From a virus, in IMG/VR virus record IMGVR_UViG_3300031857_001597, positions 1-21,716 of that record: 21,716 bases of DNA; one strand, given 5' to 3'. The first letter of the stretch is position 1. Each line of letters opens with the position of its first letter. Below the pieces are notes generated by a model, which was not told the DNA's origin, made no database searches, and worked only from the letters and a program-made list of their open reading frames with translations. Below are positions 7,239-12,995 of this stretch, piece by piece. The position numbers and the translations under genes are program-made.

Positions 7239-7267
7239 ATTATAGCATATTTCTTTCCTAAAGTCAA
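7239..7267 (-). promoter_or_regulatory. Strong sigma70 promoter for the packaging/head operon
   Basis: On the minus strand this reads TTGACT (7267-7262), a spacer of exactly 17 bases, then TATAAT (7244-7239), with TGC immediately before the -10 (extended -10). The predicted start is near 7232, followed by a leader of about 220 bases before terS. This is the best promoter in the window. It implies that host RNA polymerase transcribes the left arm. Confidence 0.88.
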
Positions 7268-7311
7268 GAACTTTTTAGCTTTTTTACAAAATATTTTATA
7301 AGCCATTGTTG

Positions 7312-7376
7312 CGTAAAAGAGACATTACAGGAGTCGTTGAAGCTCGGCTACGCCTGCGCGTCTTCCTCCTTTTACG
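7312..7376. repeat. Inverted repeat flanking the second TCGGCTACGCC copy
   Basis: CGTAAAAG (7312-7319) is matched by CTTTTACG (7369-7376), and an inner GAAG/CTTC pair brackets the repeated core at 7344-7356. It is followed by a T-rich pyrimidine tract to about 7407. It may act as a DNA structure or a weak rightward terminator. The stem is long-range and its stability is uncertain. Confidence 0.4.
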
Positions 7377-7423
7377 TTTTCCTTTCTTTTTTGTCTTTTC
7401 TTTTTAGAAACAACAGCTTAGAT

Positions 7424-7450
7424 TGTCGTTTTTAGCTACATTTAACGACA
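7424..7450. repeat. Inverted repeat TGTCGTT...AACGACA
   Basis: Perfect 7-base arms (7424-7430 and 7444-7450) are separated by 13 bases, so the centres of the arms are about two helical turns apart. The geometry suits a dimeric DNA-binding protein. It lies in AT-rich DNA between the promoter and the GC-rich repeats. Confidence 0.4.
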
Positions 7451-7710
7451 TTTAGGGGGTCTTTTGAGATTTTCTTTTTTGTGTACTTAGGAGGCTCCCG
7501 CCAAAGTAATCCTTTACAGCCACCCCCTCCCCCGGGTCTAAATAGGAATCATTAGCATTTGCATTACTAGTCACAGCAAAGCAGCCAGCGAAGTAAGCAC
7601 TTACTAACATACCAGGCCTCCCACGATTCACAAAAGTTATCACCATCATTCAGGAAAGAAATTACTTTAGGTCTAAAGGATATCGTGAGAGGGTCGGGGA
7701 AGGTGCCTTT

Positions 7711-7759
7711 AAAGCTACCTAGGAAGCCCTGCAAAGCTACCGGGGAAGCCCTACAAAGC
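7711..7759. repeat. Tandem 22-base direct repeat
   Basis: Two adjoining 22-base units (7711-7732 and 7733-7754) both follow the pattern AAAGCTACC-nn-GGAAGCCCT-n-C and differ at three positions. A third partial unit (AAAGC) begins at 7755. The array is noncoding, so it is a true DNA repeat and not a protein repeat. Confidence 0.7.
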
Positions 7760-7779
7760 ATCCTATTAACACCCTCAAA

Positions 7780-7856
7780 CCCATAGAGCTAGCCTATAAA
7801 GCACCCCATAGAAATAACCTATTAGGTTAGCTAAGCCCATAAATTTAGCCTATATC
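7780..7856. repeat. Three iteron-like 21-base repeats
   Basis: Copies start at 7780, 7805 and 7836 with consensus CCCATARANNTARCCTATW. Fourteen positions are invariant. Copies one and two contain ATAG-N7-CTAT dyads, and the second also overlaps the perfect palindrome AACCTATTAGGTT (7816-7828). Spacing of 25 and 31 bases with fixed orientation resembles replication iterons or an operator array. Confidence 0.6.
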
Positions 7857-8094
7857 GATTTAAAGGGGCCTCAGGCTCTTAAAAGGGGCTCAAGCCATAG
7901 GAGGGTTAGAGGGTCAACAAAAGGCCCGTAAAAACGATTCTGGAGGTTTTGAATACTTTAGTGTTGGTTATAAGCTTATTTCAAAAGATTATAAGGTGTC
8001 AGGGTTTGTGCTAGTGACCTTCCCTGGTAGAGGGGTAGAATTTTCTACATGGATGGACGGGGTGTCTGTCCTACAGCCCTTAAAGGAAACAACC

Positions 8095-8430
8095 ATGCAA
8101 ACCCTGGAAAAACGTATCGCAATGGAAAAGAAAATGGTGCGTCACCTCATCCGCACTGCCAAGAAACATGGATATGCCCTGGCTCGTATATGGGACGGGG
8201 AAGAGTGGGTAAAAGTGTCCACCGAGTCGGAAGCCATGGACTTAGTGTTTAACATTGATGAGTGCTCGATATTCTTTAAGCATCCTGAAGAGGAAAAGGC
8301 CCATTGTGCCCTTATCGTCTTGGGTAATGATGGCTGGGACTCAATTGCAGATAATTCTATGGGCGGTAAATGGGATGCAGTTATGGAAGAGTGCATGGAA
8401 TATTCCGACAAGCTTTGTGAACAAGCTTGA
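8095..8430 (+). CDS. Conserved hypothetical early protein
   Basis: This 111-aa acidic protein opens MQTLEKRIAMEKKMVRHL. Its C-terminal half (CALIVLGNDGWDSIADNS) resembles small proteins of unknown function shared by phages and proteobacterial prophages. I chose 8095 because AAAGGA lies 7 bases upstream, the same ribosome site type as the next genes. The longer frame from 7996 would add 33 codons without a site. It is the first gene of the rightward arm. Confidence 0.7.
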   Translation: MQTLEKRIAMEKKMVRHLIRTAKKHGYALARIWDGEEWVKVSTESEAMDLVFNIDECSIFFKHPEEEKAHCALIVLGNDGWDSIADNSMGGKWDAVMEECMEYSDKLCEQA

Positions 8431-8442
8431 CAGTCTCCCATG

Positions 8443-8469
8443 AAAGCCCTTCTACCATGAGGGGCTTTT
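8443..8469 (+). terminator. Possible weak intrinsic terminator
   Basis: AAAGCCCTT pairs with AGGGGCTTT (one G-U) around an 8-base loop, followed by TTTTG only. It lies 13 bases after a stop codon. The short U-run suggests partial termination or attenuation at most. A second small stem (AGGGA/TCCCT, 8472-8485) follows. Confidence 0.4.
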
Positions 8470-8503
8470 GTAGGGAATTGTCCCTGATCTAGAGGAAACC
8501 ATC

Positions 8504-8719
8504 ATGCGTTATTGCTCCATCGTTGACATTCACAATATCCCTCATGATATTCGTAAGCACCTGCAGGCTGGTCAATGGGTCTACGCGGGTGACAGAAAAG
8601 CTAAGGGTGTGTGGTGCGGCGAAAAGAAAAACGGAATTCAAGTGGTGTGCTGGTATCAGGACGGTCAGAGGTTCCAAGAGCGGAAAAACACCCTCATGGC
8701 CTATGCCAAATCTAAATAA
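8504..8719 (+). CDS. Hypothetical protein
   Basis: This is a 71-aa protein starting MRYCSIVDIHNIPHDIRKHL and ending in a basic tail. It has a Trp/Gly-rich middle (GQWVYAG, GVWCGEKKNG, VVCWYQDG) that suggests a small beta-rich fold. AGAGGAAA precedes the ATG at good spacing. I do not recognise a family. It belongs to the run of small early genes. Confidence 0.65.
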   Translation: MRYCSIVDIHNIPHDIRKHLQAGQWVYAGDRKAKGVWCGEKKNGIQVVCWYQDGQRFQERKNTLMAYAKSK

Positions 8720-8730
8720 GGGTTTGTCCT

Positions 8731-8835
8731 ATGTCGTCTTTAAAACAAAAAGCCCTACATTTTCTAGGCTCCTGCGCTGTCGCCGCTGTGCTCACTGTGC
8801 TTGCCCTGGCCTATTTCGACATTCTTGTCCCCTAA
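8731..8835 (+). CDS. Small membrane protein
   Basis: This is a 34-aa protein with one strong transmembrane segment (about residues 11-30, FLGSCAVAAVLTVLALAYF) behind a basic N-terminus (MSSLKQKALH), so the N-terminus probably stays in the cytoplasm. AAGGG lies 8 bases upstream, and the stop is 10 bases before the next start, inside that gene's ribosome site region. It is too short to match by family. The tight fit between neighbours supports it. Confidence 0.55.
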   Translation: MSSLKQKALHFLGSCAVAAVLTVLALAYFDILVP

Positions 8836-8845
8836 AGGAAACCCC

Positions 8846-9532
8846 ATGAAAACCATCCCGATCATCCCCATGAGCAAAGCTCTGGCCGCTAGTGTCTGCG
8901 GAAGCATGACCCAGACAAGCAAAATGCCATGTAAATCGTCTAGCTTGCCTACAGAGGCTTGCATCACCGGGTTCCGCATGGCAAAGCTTAAAGGGTCTAT
9001 TTGCGCCACCTGCTACGCTGACAAGGGATTTTACAAGATGTACGAGCGAACAATTAAGCCTTCGCAGTTTGCTAGGCTTGACGCGGTGCTTGAAGCTATG
9101 CAAGACCCTGCAAAGGCTCAATTGTGGGTATCTGCAATGGTGGCTCACATTGGCTCAGATGCATATTTTCGTCATCATGATAGTGGTGATCTTCAAGGGC
9201 TAAACCATCTAGAGCTTATTGTGTCGCTTTGCAGAGCTACACCGGACACCCGCCATTGGCTCCCTACACGGGAGTACGGCATTGTAAAGGCCTTCATTGC
9301 CAAGCATGGAAAGCTTCCCTCAAACCTCACTGTCAGGCTTTCGGCCATGTACCCTGATGAGCCCGTGAAAATCCCTGCAAGCTTACAAGGGGTTGAAGGT
9401 GTTACCGCTAGTAACGTCCACAGCAAAGCAAAGCCCATAGGCGAAGCTTGCAAAGCCCCTTCGCAGGGTGGATCATGTGGCTCATGCCGCGCATGTTGGT
9501 CTGATGTTGTTGTTTCTTATGCCATGCACTAA
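8846..9532 (+). CDS. Cys-rich protein, gene product 88-like family
   Basis: This 228-aa protein has cysteines in two clusters: C29, C39 and SICATCYA (C53, C56) near the N-terminus, and C202, C211, C214, C217 (GGSCGSCRACW) near the C-terminus. A conserved FRHHDSGDLQGLNHLEL block (108-124) is followed by HWLPTRE. This layout matches my memory of phage 'gene product 88' proteins, which lack a proven activity. The clustered cysteines suggest an iron-sulfur cluster or zinc. The start at 8846 has AAAGGA 7 bases upstream. Confidence 0.65.
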   Translation: MKTIPIIPMSKALAASVCGSMTQTSKMPCKSSSLPTEACITGFRMAKLKGSICATCYADKGFYKMYERTIKPSQFARLDAVLEAMQDPAKAQLWVSAMVAHIGSDAYFRHHDSGDLQGLNHLELIVSLCRATPDTRHWLPTREYGIVKAFIAKHGKLPSNLTVRLSAMYPDEPVKIPASLQGVEGVTASNVHSKAKPIGEACKAPSQGGSCGSCRACWSDVVVSYAMH

Positions 9533-9544
9533 AGGAGTATTTTC

Positions 9545-9784
9545 ATGGAAACCCGAAGCTTAAACACAATTGCCCGTGAGATTAAAAGAGAATGGACTAA
9601 GCCCTATTTCGGGGCAGTGCCCTATCTTGATGCTATGTTGTCTTTAAATGGAGTGAACGATCAATATGGGTTCGACAGTGGAAAATCCATTGTTTTGTAT
9701 TTTCTTGCCAATGCTGGTTCATGGCGTGGAGATAAAGCAAAACAAATTAAGAACGAATTAAAACTGATGGCTGGTATTAAATAA
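9545..9784 (+). CDS. Conserved hypothetical phage protein
   Basis: This is a 79-aa soluble protein. The block KPYFGAVPYLDAMLSL, followed by FDSGKSIVLYFLANAGSWRG, is one I recognise as widely conserved in phages of Proteobacteria but without a known role. A strong AAAGGAG precedes the ATG. It lies between the Cys-rich gene and the SH3-like gene. Confidence 0.75.
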   Translation: METRSLNTIAREIKREWTKPYFGAVPYLDAMLSLNGVNDQYGFDSGKSIVLYFLANAGSWRGDKAKQIKNELKLMAGIK

Positions 9785-9794
9785 GGGGAACCAA

Positions 9795-10040
9795 ATGAAT
9801 TTGTCCGACATTGTTGCATCTTCTAAGGGCCGTTTTGTGTCTGTGCGTTTTGTCAAGAAAGACGGCACCATTCGAACAATGGTTTGTCGTCTAGGTGTCA
9901 CCAAGCATTTAAAAGGCGGTAAAACCACCCTCGACCCGTCTAAATATCTCATTGTATTTGACGTTATCAAAGGGGAATACCGGGCGATCAACAAGGACAC
10001 AATTTTGTCTGTCACTTTTGGAGGGCTTTCCTATGTCTGA
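9795..10040 (+). CDS. SH3-like beta-barrel small protein
   Basis: This is an 81-aa protein. The pattern RFVSVRFVKKDGTIRTMVCR, LGVTKH, then YLIVFDVIKGEYRAINKDTI matches small phage proteins described as having an SH3 beta-barrel fold. Such proteins often bind nucleic acids or other proteins; the role here is unknown. GGGG lies upstream of the start. The 3' end overlaps the next gene by 8 bases. Confidence 0.7.
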   Translation: MNLSDIVASSKGRFVSVRFVKKDGTIRTMVCRLGVTKHLKGGKTTLDPSKYLIVFDVIKGEYRAINKDTILSVTFGGLSYV

Positions 10041-10203
10041 TTTTCCTACAACTCGCCGCTATCCCCGTTCTCTGGCCGAAGCTTACCCGCGTGACCATGC
10101 CAACCCCATAGAAGGGTTCAGGGTGTACAATGCTGGGTCTGCCCTTGCCGCTTTCCTGGCCGTGCTTGTCATCATTGCATCTGTCTGGAGTGTCATCAAA
10201 TGA
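10033..10203 (+). CDS. Small single-pass membrane protein
   Basis: This 56-aa protein has a charged, Arg/Pro-containing N-terminal half (MSDFPTTRRYPRSLAEAYPR) and one C-terminal transmembrane helix (about 34-55, SALAAFLAVLVIIASVWSVI). It is likely tail-anchored with the N-terminus in the cytoplasm. GGAGG lies 8 bases upstream. It overlaps the preceding gene by 8 bases and the following by 4 (ATGA). No family is recognised. Confidence 0.65.
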   Translation: MSDFPTTRRYPRSLAEAYPRDHANPIEGFRVYNAGSALAAFLAVLVIIASVWSVIK

Positions 10204-10412
10204 AAAGTTTTTCCCTGTCTTTTGAGAATGTCCCATTTGAAATATTGTATGAGCTTGAAGAAGGAGAACCCGCCACCTTCGATCACCCTGGGAGCCCGCC
10301 TCAGGCCTGGGTCAGTGTCATCTGCATTAAGGGTAGTGAAGTGAATTTGATAGATGTTTTGTCCCCTGACGTCATAGAATCCATTGAAGAAGAACTAGCA
10401 AAGGAGCTTTAA
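10200..10412 (+). CDS. Conserved hypothetical acidic protein
   Basis: This is a 70-aa strongly acidic protein (ELEEGEPATFDHPGSPPQAW, then SVICIKGSEVNLIDVLSPDV). The EGEPATFDHPGSP block recurs in many phage hypotheticals. It starts in an ATGA overlap with the upstream membrane-protein gene, so translation is probably coupled. Function is unknown. Confidence 0.7.
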   Translation: MKSFSLSFENVPFEILYELEEGEPATFDHPGSPPQAWVSVICIKGSEVNLIDVLSPDVIESIEEELAKEL

Positions 10413-10414
10413 TT

Positions 10415-10693
10415 ATGCAGCCTAAAAAACACGCAGCCATCATCAAAGCCTGGGCCGATGGTGCCACCATTGAACGTTATTCAATTGAACAGAAAACATG
10501 GGTGGATGAGCCCTGGCCTATGTTCATGGATGACTTGCAATATAGAATAAAGGAAGAAAATGTCATCAGACGACAAATTTACATGGACACTCTGGGTAAT
10601 GTTATCTGTGTTCCTTGTGTCAATCCCCACAATTGTAATATTGAATTTGTATTTAGCTCATCCGGTTTGCTTGAAGGGGTAAAGCGCATATGA
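10415..10693 (+). CDS. Conserved hypothetical protein
   Basis: This is a 92-aa protein. Its first half (IIKAWADGATIERY, KTWVDEPWP, LQYRIKEE) matches a common phage domain of unknown function built around the IKAWADG and YRI blocks. The second half has three cysteines. AAGGAG precedes the start. It ends in an overlap with the next start (ATATGA). Confidence 0.7.
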   Translation: MQPKKHAAIIKAWADGATIERYSIEQKTWVDEPWPMFMDDLQYRIKEENVIRRQIYMDTLGNVICVPCVNPHNCNIEFVFSSSGLLEGVKRI

Positions 10694-10833
10694 GTGGCCC
10701 CTTAATTGCCATTACAGGGTTCATTTATGCCTATGTGGCCTTTGAGCAAGGCTTTAAAGGCAATATGGGCATGGCCTTAGCCTATGCTGGGTATGCCTTT
10801 GCCAACATAGGCTTGTGGAAGCTTGCCTCATGA
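10690..10833 (+). CDS. Small membrane protein (two helices)
   Basis: This is a 47-aa hydrophobic protein with two short membrane segments, about residues 4-18 (PLIAITGFIYAYVAF) and 25-44 (NMGMALAYAGYAFANIGLWK), joined by EQGFKG. Similar small proteins with a GMALAYAGYAF motif occur in other phages. It overlaps both neighbours by 4 bases, a sign of coupled translation. Role unknown. Confidence 0.65.
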   Translation: MSGPLIAITGFIYAYVAFEQGFKGNMGMALAYAGYAFANIGLWKLAS

Positions 10834-10937
10834 GGGCCTTCTTCCGTGTTTTGCTCATGTGGTTGCTTCCCTATGGCTCAGAAAGCCCCAGGAAGGCCCC
10901 TAGAAGGCCTCTGGAGGCCTCCAAAGACCAAGCCTAG
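10830..10937 (+). CDS. Very small basic protein (doubtful)
   Basis: This is a 35-aa frame beginning in an ATGA overlap, with a short hydrophobic start (MRAFFRVLLMWLLPYG) and an Arg/Pro/Lys-rich end. The second half of the DNA is a run of AGGCC-rich repeats, so the amino-acid sequence may be a by-product. GGAAG lies upstream. It may be a coupled microprotein or just spacer. Confidence 0.35.
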   Translation: MRAFFRVLLMWLLPYGSESPRKAPRRPLEASKDQA

Positions 10938-10950
10938 GGGGGTGGTAGCC

Positions 10951-11148
10951 ATGAGCCGCTGCGCTTGCTGTAATGCCCTGCTTTCAGACTTCGAAGCAAC
11001 CCGCCGACATGCCATGACCAAAAGGTTTCTAGACATGTGCACAGAATGTGTAAATATTTCCTTTGAGGGAAATTTAGCGACAATAGATCGTTTAGATTTA
11101 TTGCATGAAAATAACTTATACGATACATATAAAGAAGAAGACATATAA
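10951..11148 (+). CDS. Small zinc-finger-like protein
   Basis: This is a 65-aa protein with two CxxC pairs: CACC (C4, C7) and CTEC (near residues 30-33), separated by about 22 residues (LLSDFEATRR, TKRFLDM). This is the spacing of a treble-clef or zinc-ribbon module. The rest is acidic. The ATG at 10951 follows GGTGG. The codons upstream of it belong to an unrelated, repeat-rich stretch. Function is unknown. Confidence 0.65.
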   Translation: MSRCACCNALLSDFEATRRHAMTKRFLDMCTECVNISFEGNLATIDRLDLLHENNLYDTYKEEDI

Positions 11149-11230
11149 GATAATAAACTTATGTTTAGTAACATATATGTTTCTTAAACGTTTCTTTAAT
11201 GTATCTTTAAAGAGCAAGGAGTGTGCCAAC

Positions 11231-11392
11231 ATGGAAACAAGTGAAGAACAACAAATGTATGAGGAAGCCCATGAGTATTTTCTTATATCTGAGATTGTGT
11301 CTTTAATTAATGAGCGCGGATATACCTATGTTATGTCGTATATTCATAACATATTGTCTGAGCGTTTAGACAATAAGGGGCTACTTAAATGA
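11231..11392 (+). CDS. Hypothetical small acidic protein
   Basis: This is a 53-aa helical acidic protein (METSEEQQMYEEAHEYFLIS). AAGGAG lies 9 bases before this ATG. The longer in-frame start at 11105 would read into the upstream gene and an AT-rich gap. The gap 11149-11230 is AT-rich and shows no gene and no promoter I would trust. The stop overlaps a following ATG (AATGA). No family is known. Confidence 0.6.
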   Translation: METSEEQQMYEEAHEYFLISEIVSLINERGYTYVMSYIHNILSERLDNKGLLK

Positions 11393-11451
11393 TTGTGTCT
11401 TATATTATTTTGTGTCTTTTAATTTATGGGGTGTTGCATGAAAGTGAGTGA
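11389..11451 (+). CDS. 20-aa hydrophobic microprotein or leader (doubtful)
   Basis: This frame (MIVSYIILCLLIYGVLHESE) begins in a 4-base overlap with the preceding gene and ends inside thyX. It is one short membrane-like helix. It could be a real microprotein, or simply a frame whose translation carries ribosomes to the thyX start. Its shortness leaves it weakly supported. Confidence 0.25.
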   Translation: MIVSYIILCLLIYGVLHESE

Positions 11452-12133
11452 CATTGAGGTGACATATATTGACCACATGGGGACAGACTTGTCCATTGTG
11501 AATGCTGCCAGGGTGTCGTTTGACAAAACCAGCGAGTGGGAGGTTGCTTCCTTTGAGCAAAACGATGTGCTTGATAGATACACATATCGTCTGTCTGAGC
11601 GTGATGCAAAGCTCATCCACTACCTTGCCAAGTACAAGCACACAAGCCCCTTTAACCATTGCTTTGCCACGTTCCGCGTAAAGGCCCCAATTTTTGTGGC
11701 TCGGCAGCTTGTCAAGCATAAATTTATGCCCTGGAACGAGGTGAGTAGGCGCTATGTGGACAGTGAGCCTGAGTTTTTCCTCCCTGAGGTGTGGCGTAAG
11801 AAGGCTGACAATGTGAAGCAGGGAAGCGCTGATGCGATGATAGAAGAGCCTTGGAAGGCCACGAGCTGGGCTAAAAATGTTGTCAAAAGCGCCCTCTTTG
11901 CCTACAATTCTTTGTTGTCTGAGGGTGTCTGTCCTGAGCAGGCTCGTATGGTGCTTCCTCAGAACACAATGACGGAATGGATTTGGAGCGGAACTTTAGG
12001 GGCCTGGGCTGACATGTGTCGTCTGAGGCTTGACAGTCACACGCAAAAGGAGACACAATGTGTCGCAACTAGCGTTGCTCACGAACTGCGGCGCTTGTTC
12101 CCTGTTGGTTTTAAAACTTTGATGGAGGCTTAA
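11438..12133 (+). CDS. thyX: Flavin-dependent thymidylate synthase ThyX
   Basis: This 231-aa enzyme methylates dUMP to dTMP using FAD, NADPH and methylene-tetrahydrofolate. Seen in sequence: NAARVSFDK (22-30), YKHTSPFNHC (66-75), the ThyX signature region as KHK-x7-S (93-103, LVKHKFMPWNEVSRRY) and ARMVLPQNTMTEW (169-181), which holds the substrate-binding Arg. The usual signature is RHR-x7-S, so both flanking Arg are replaced by Lys here. I prefer the ATG at 11438; an ATG at 11426 would add MGCC. It supplies thymidylate for phage DNA alongside the reductase at the right edge. Confidence 0.92.
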   Translation: MKVSDIEVTYIDHMGTDLSIVNAARVSFDKTSEWEVASFEQNDVLDRYTYRLSERDAKLIHYLAKYKHTSPFNHCFATFRVKAPIFVARQLVKHKFMPWNEVSRRYVDSEPEFFLPEVWRKKADNVKQGSADAMIEEPWKATSWAKNVVKSALFAYNSLLSEGVCPEQARMVLPQNTMTEWIWSGTLGAWADMCRLRLDSHTQKETQCVATSVAHELRRLFPVGFKTLMEA

Positions 12134-12298
12134 ATGCAATTCTCTATGCACTTGAAGGAAGAACATGAAGATGGCTCTGCCACCTTTACCGTGGACGTTG
12201 ACAAGGAAGCCATTGAGGCTTTAGTGGAAAAGGGTGTTATAACTCTCCTGAAGGAATACATAGAGCTTCAGAAGGAAACCTATGGGGACAATCTTTGA
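12134..12298 (+). CDS. Small acidic hypothetical protein
   Basis: This 54-aa acidic protein (MQFSMHLKEEHEDGSATFTV) has a helical second half. GGAGG lies 5 bases before the ATG, inside the end of thyX. It overlaps the next small gene by 17 bases. The beta-strand then helix layout is simple and I recognise no function. Confidence 0.65.
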   Translation: MQFSMHLKEEHEDGSATFTVDVDKEAIEALVEKGVITLLKEYIELQKETYGDNL

Positions 12299-12395
12299 AA
12301 TGAACACATGGCCTTTTCCGCCCTTCCCTAACCCCCTGGACAAGCCTGGGAGGATTCCTTTTAACCCGGAGAATGAAGAAGATGCCCCGTATTGA
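12282..12395 (+). CDS. Small Pro-rich hypothetical protein
   Basis: This is a 37-aa protein rich in Pro (NTWPFPPFPNPLDKPG) with an acidic end. AAGGAA lies just upstream of the ATG. It overlaps the gene before by 17 bases and the gene after by 14. It looks like a real short frame because the Pro/Trp pattern is not what random sequence gives, but support is modest. Confidence 0.45.
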   Translation: MGTIFEMNTWPFPPFPNPLDKPGRIPFNPENEEDAPY

Positions 12396-12750
12396 AGCCA
12401 CGAGCCTTTTAGAGGCGAGTAAGCAGGCGCTGTTGGCGCTGGAGAACCCCTGGGAATCCGGCCCTAACGGTGTGGCAAGCGCCATCACCGCCCTCCGCGC
12501 CGTTATTGAGCAGATGGAGAAGCAGGAGCCCTTTGGCTACTTCCGAGCCGAGCCATTCGGCTGGACTGACTGTGCAGAGACAGATGAGGGGGCGCTCGCG
12601 CTGTACACCGCCCCACCCGCAGCACAGCGCCAGCCGCTGACGGATGTGCAGATCATGGACGCTTTTTGCGCCACCCCGGGAATCTATCAATTTGTACAGG
12701 CGTTCGCTGCTGGTGCGCGGTTTGCCGAAGCCGCGCACGGCATCCGATAG
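12382..12750 (+). CDS. Conserved prophage-type hypothetical protein
   Basis: This is a 122-aa protein with an N-terminal helix (ATSLLEASKQALLALENP), then EPFGYFRAEPFGWTD, LALYTAPPAAQRQPLTDVQI and a C-terminal helical part. The 'ALYTAPPAAQRQPLT' block is familiar from proteobacterial prophages, especially of Betaproteobacteria, with no known function. Codons are markedly richer in G/C at third positions (GCG, CGC, GCC) than in the genes around it. I chose 12382 because GGAG lies 10 bases upstream; the ATG at 12373 has GGAG only one base away. Confidence 0.7.
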   Translation: MPRIEATSLLEASKQALLALENPWESGPNGVASAITALRAVIEQMEKQEPFGYFRAEPFGWTDCAETDEGALALYTAPPAAQRQPLTDVQIMDAFCATPGIYQFVQAFAAGARFAEAAHGIR

Positions 12751-12767
12751 ATCATCTAGGGGACATC

Positions 12768-12974
12768 ATGGAAAAACAAGACAAAGCCCTGCGCCTTGCA
12801 ATGTCGTTAGAAAGCTGGGCTTACGACGAAACACTCCCAGTAATAGAGGCATGGGACATTGCCTATGAACTGCGCCGCCTGCATGCGGAGAACGAGCTTC
12901 TGATGAATGCTCTCTGGAAAGCGTGTGGGGACGATGGAGAGGTGGTGAACGACATCATTGAGTCCCAACGCTAG
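12768..12974 (+). CDS. Prophage-type hypothetical protein
   Basis: This is a 68-aa helical acidic protein (LRLAMSLESWAYDETLPVIE, then AWDIAYELRRLHAENELLMN). The pattern LESW...AA-ELRRLH resembles small proteobacterial prophage proteins that often travel with the preceding family. AGGGG precedes the ATG at 12768. G/C-rich codons continue from the previous gene, supporting joint acquisition. Confidence 0.65.
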   Translation: MEKQDKALRLAMSLESWAYDETLPVIEAWDIAYELRRLHAENELLMNALWKACGDDGEVVNDIIESQR

Positions 12975-12995
12975 ACAGTCTCTCTAAGGAACAAA

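Larger units (their letters stand above)
7013..8094. other. Noncoding divergent control region / candidate origin
   Basis: This is the only long gap in the window, lying between the leftward packaging operon and the rightward early operon. From about 7240 to 8047 the plus strand contains no ATG at all. The two minus-strand frames of about 65 codons have no ribosome site or familiar sequence. The region contains a leftward promoter, a duplicated hairpin leader, inverted repeats, a pyrimidine-rich tract (about 7361-7407), a tandem 22-base repeat and three iteron-like repeats, each listed separately. I found no convincing rightward promoter. Origin, packaging site and regulatory roles are inference. 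Confidence 0.7.

Noticed and set aside
7452-7761. Two minus-strand frames of about 65 codons in the central gap
   Set aside because: They overlap each other, lack ribosome sites, cross the repeats and show no familiar sequence.
8427-8432. TTGACA after the first rightward gene
   Set aside because: No -10 box at 16-18 bases; the region instead folds as a weak terminator.
11101-11160. Possible promoter in AT-rich DNA (TTGCAT with TACATA)
   Set aside because: The -10 match is poor and the region overlaps a coding end; AT richness alone explains it.
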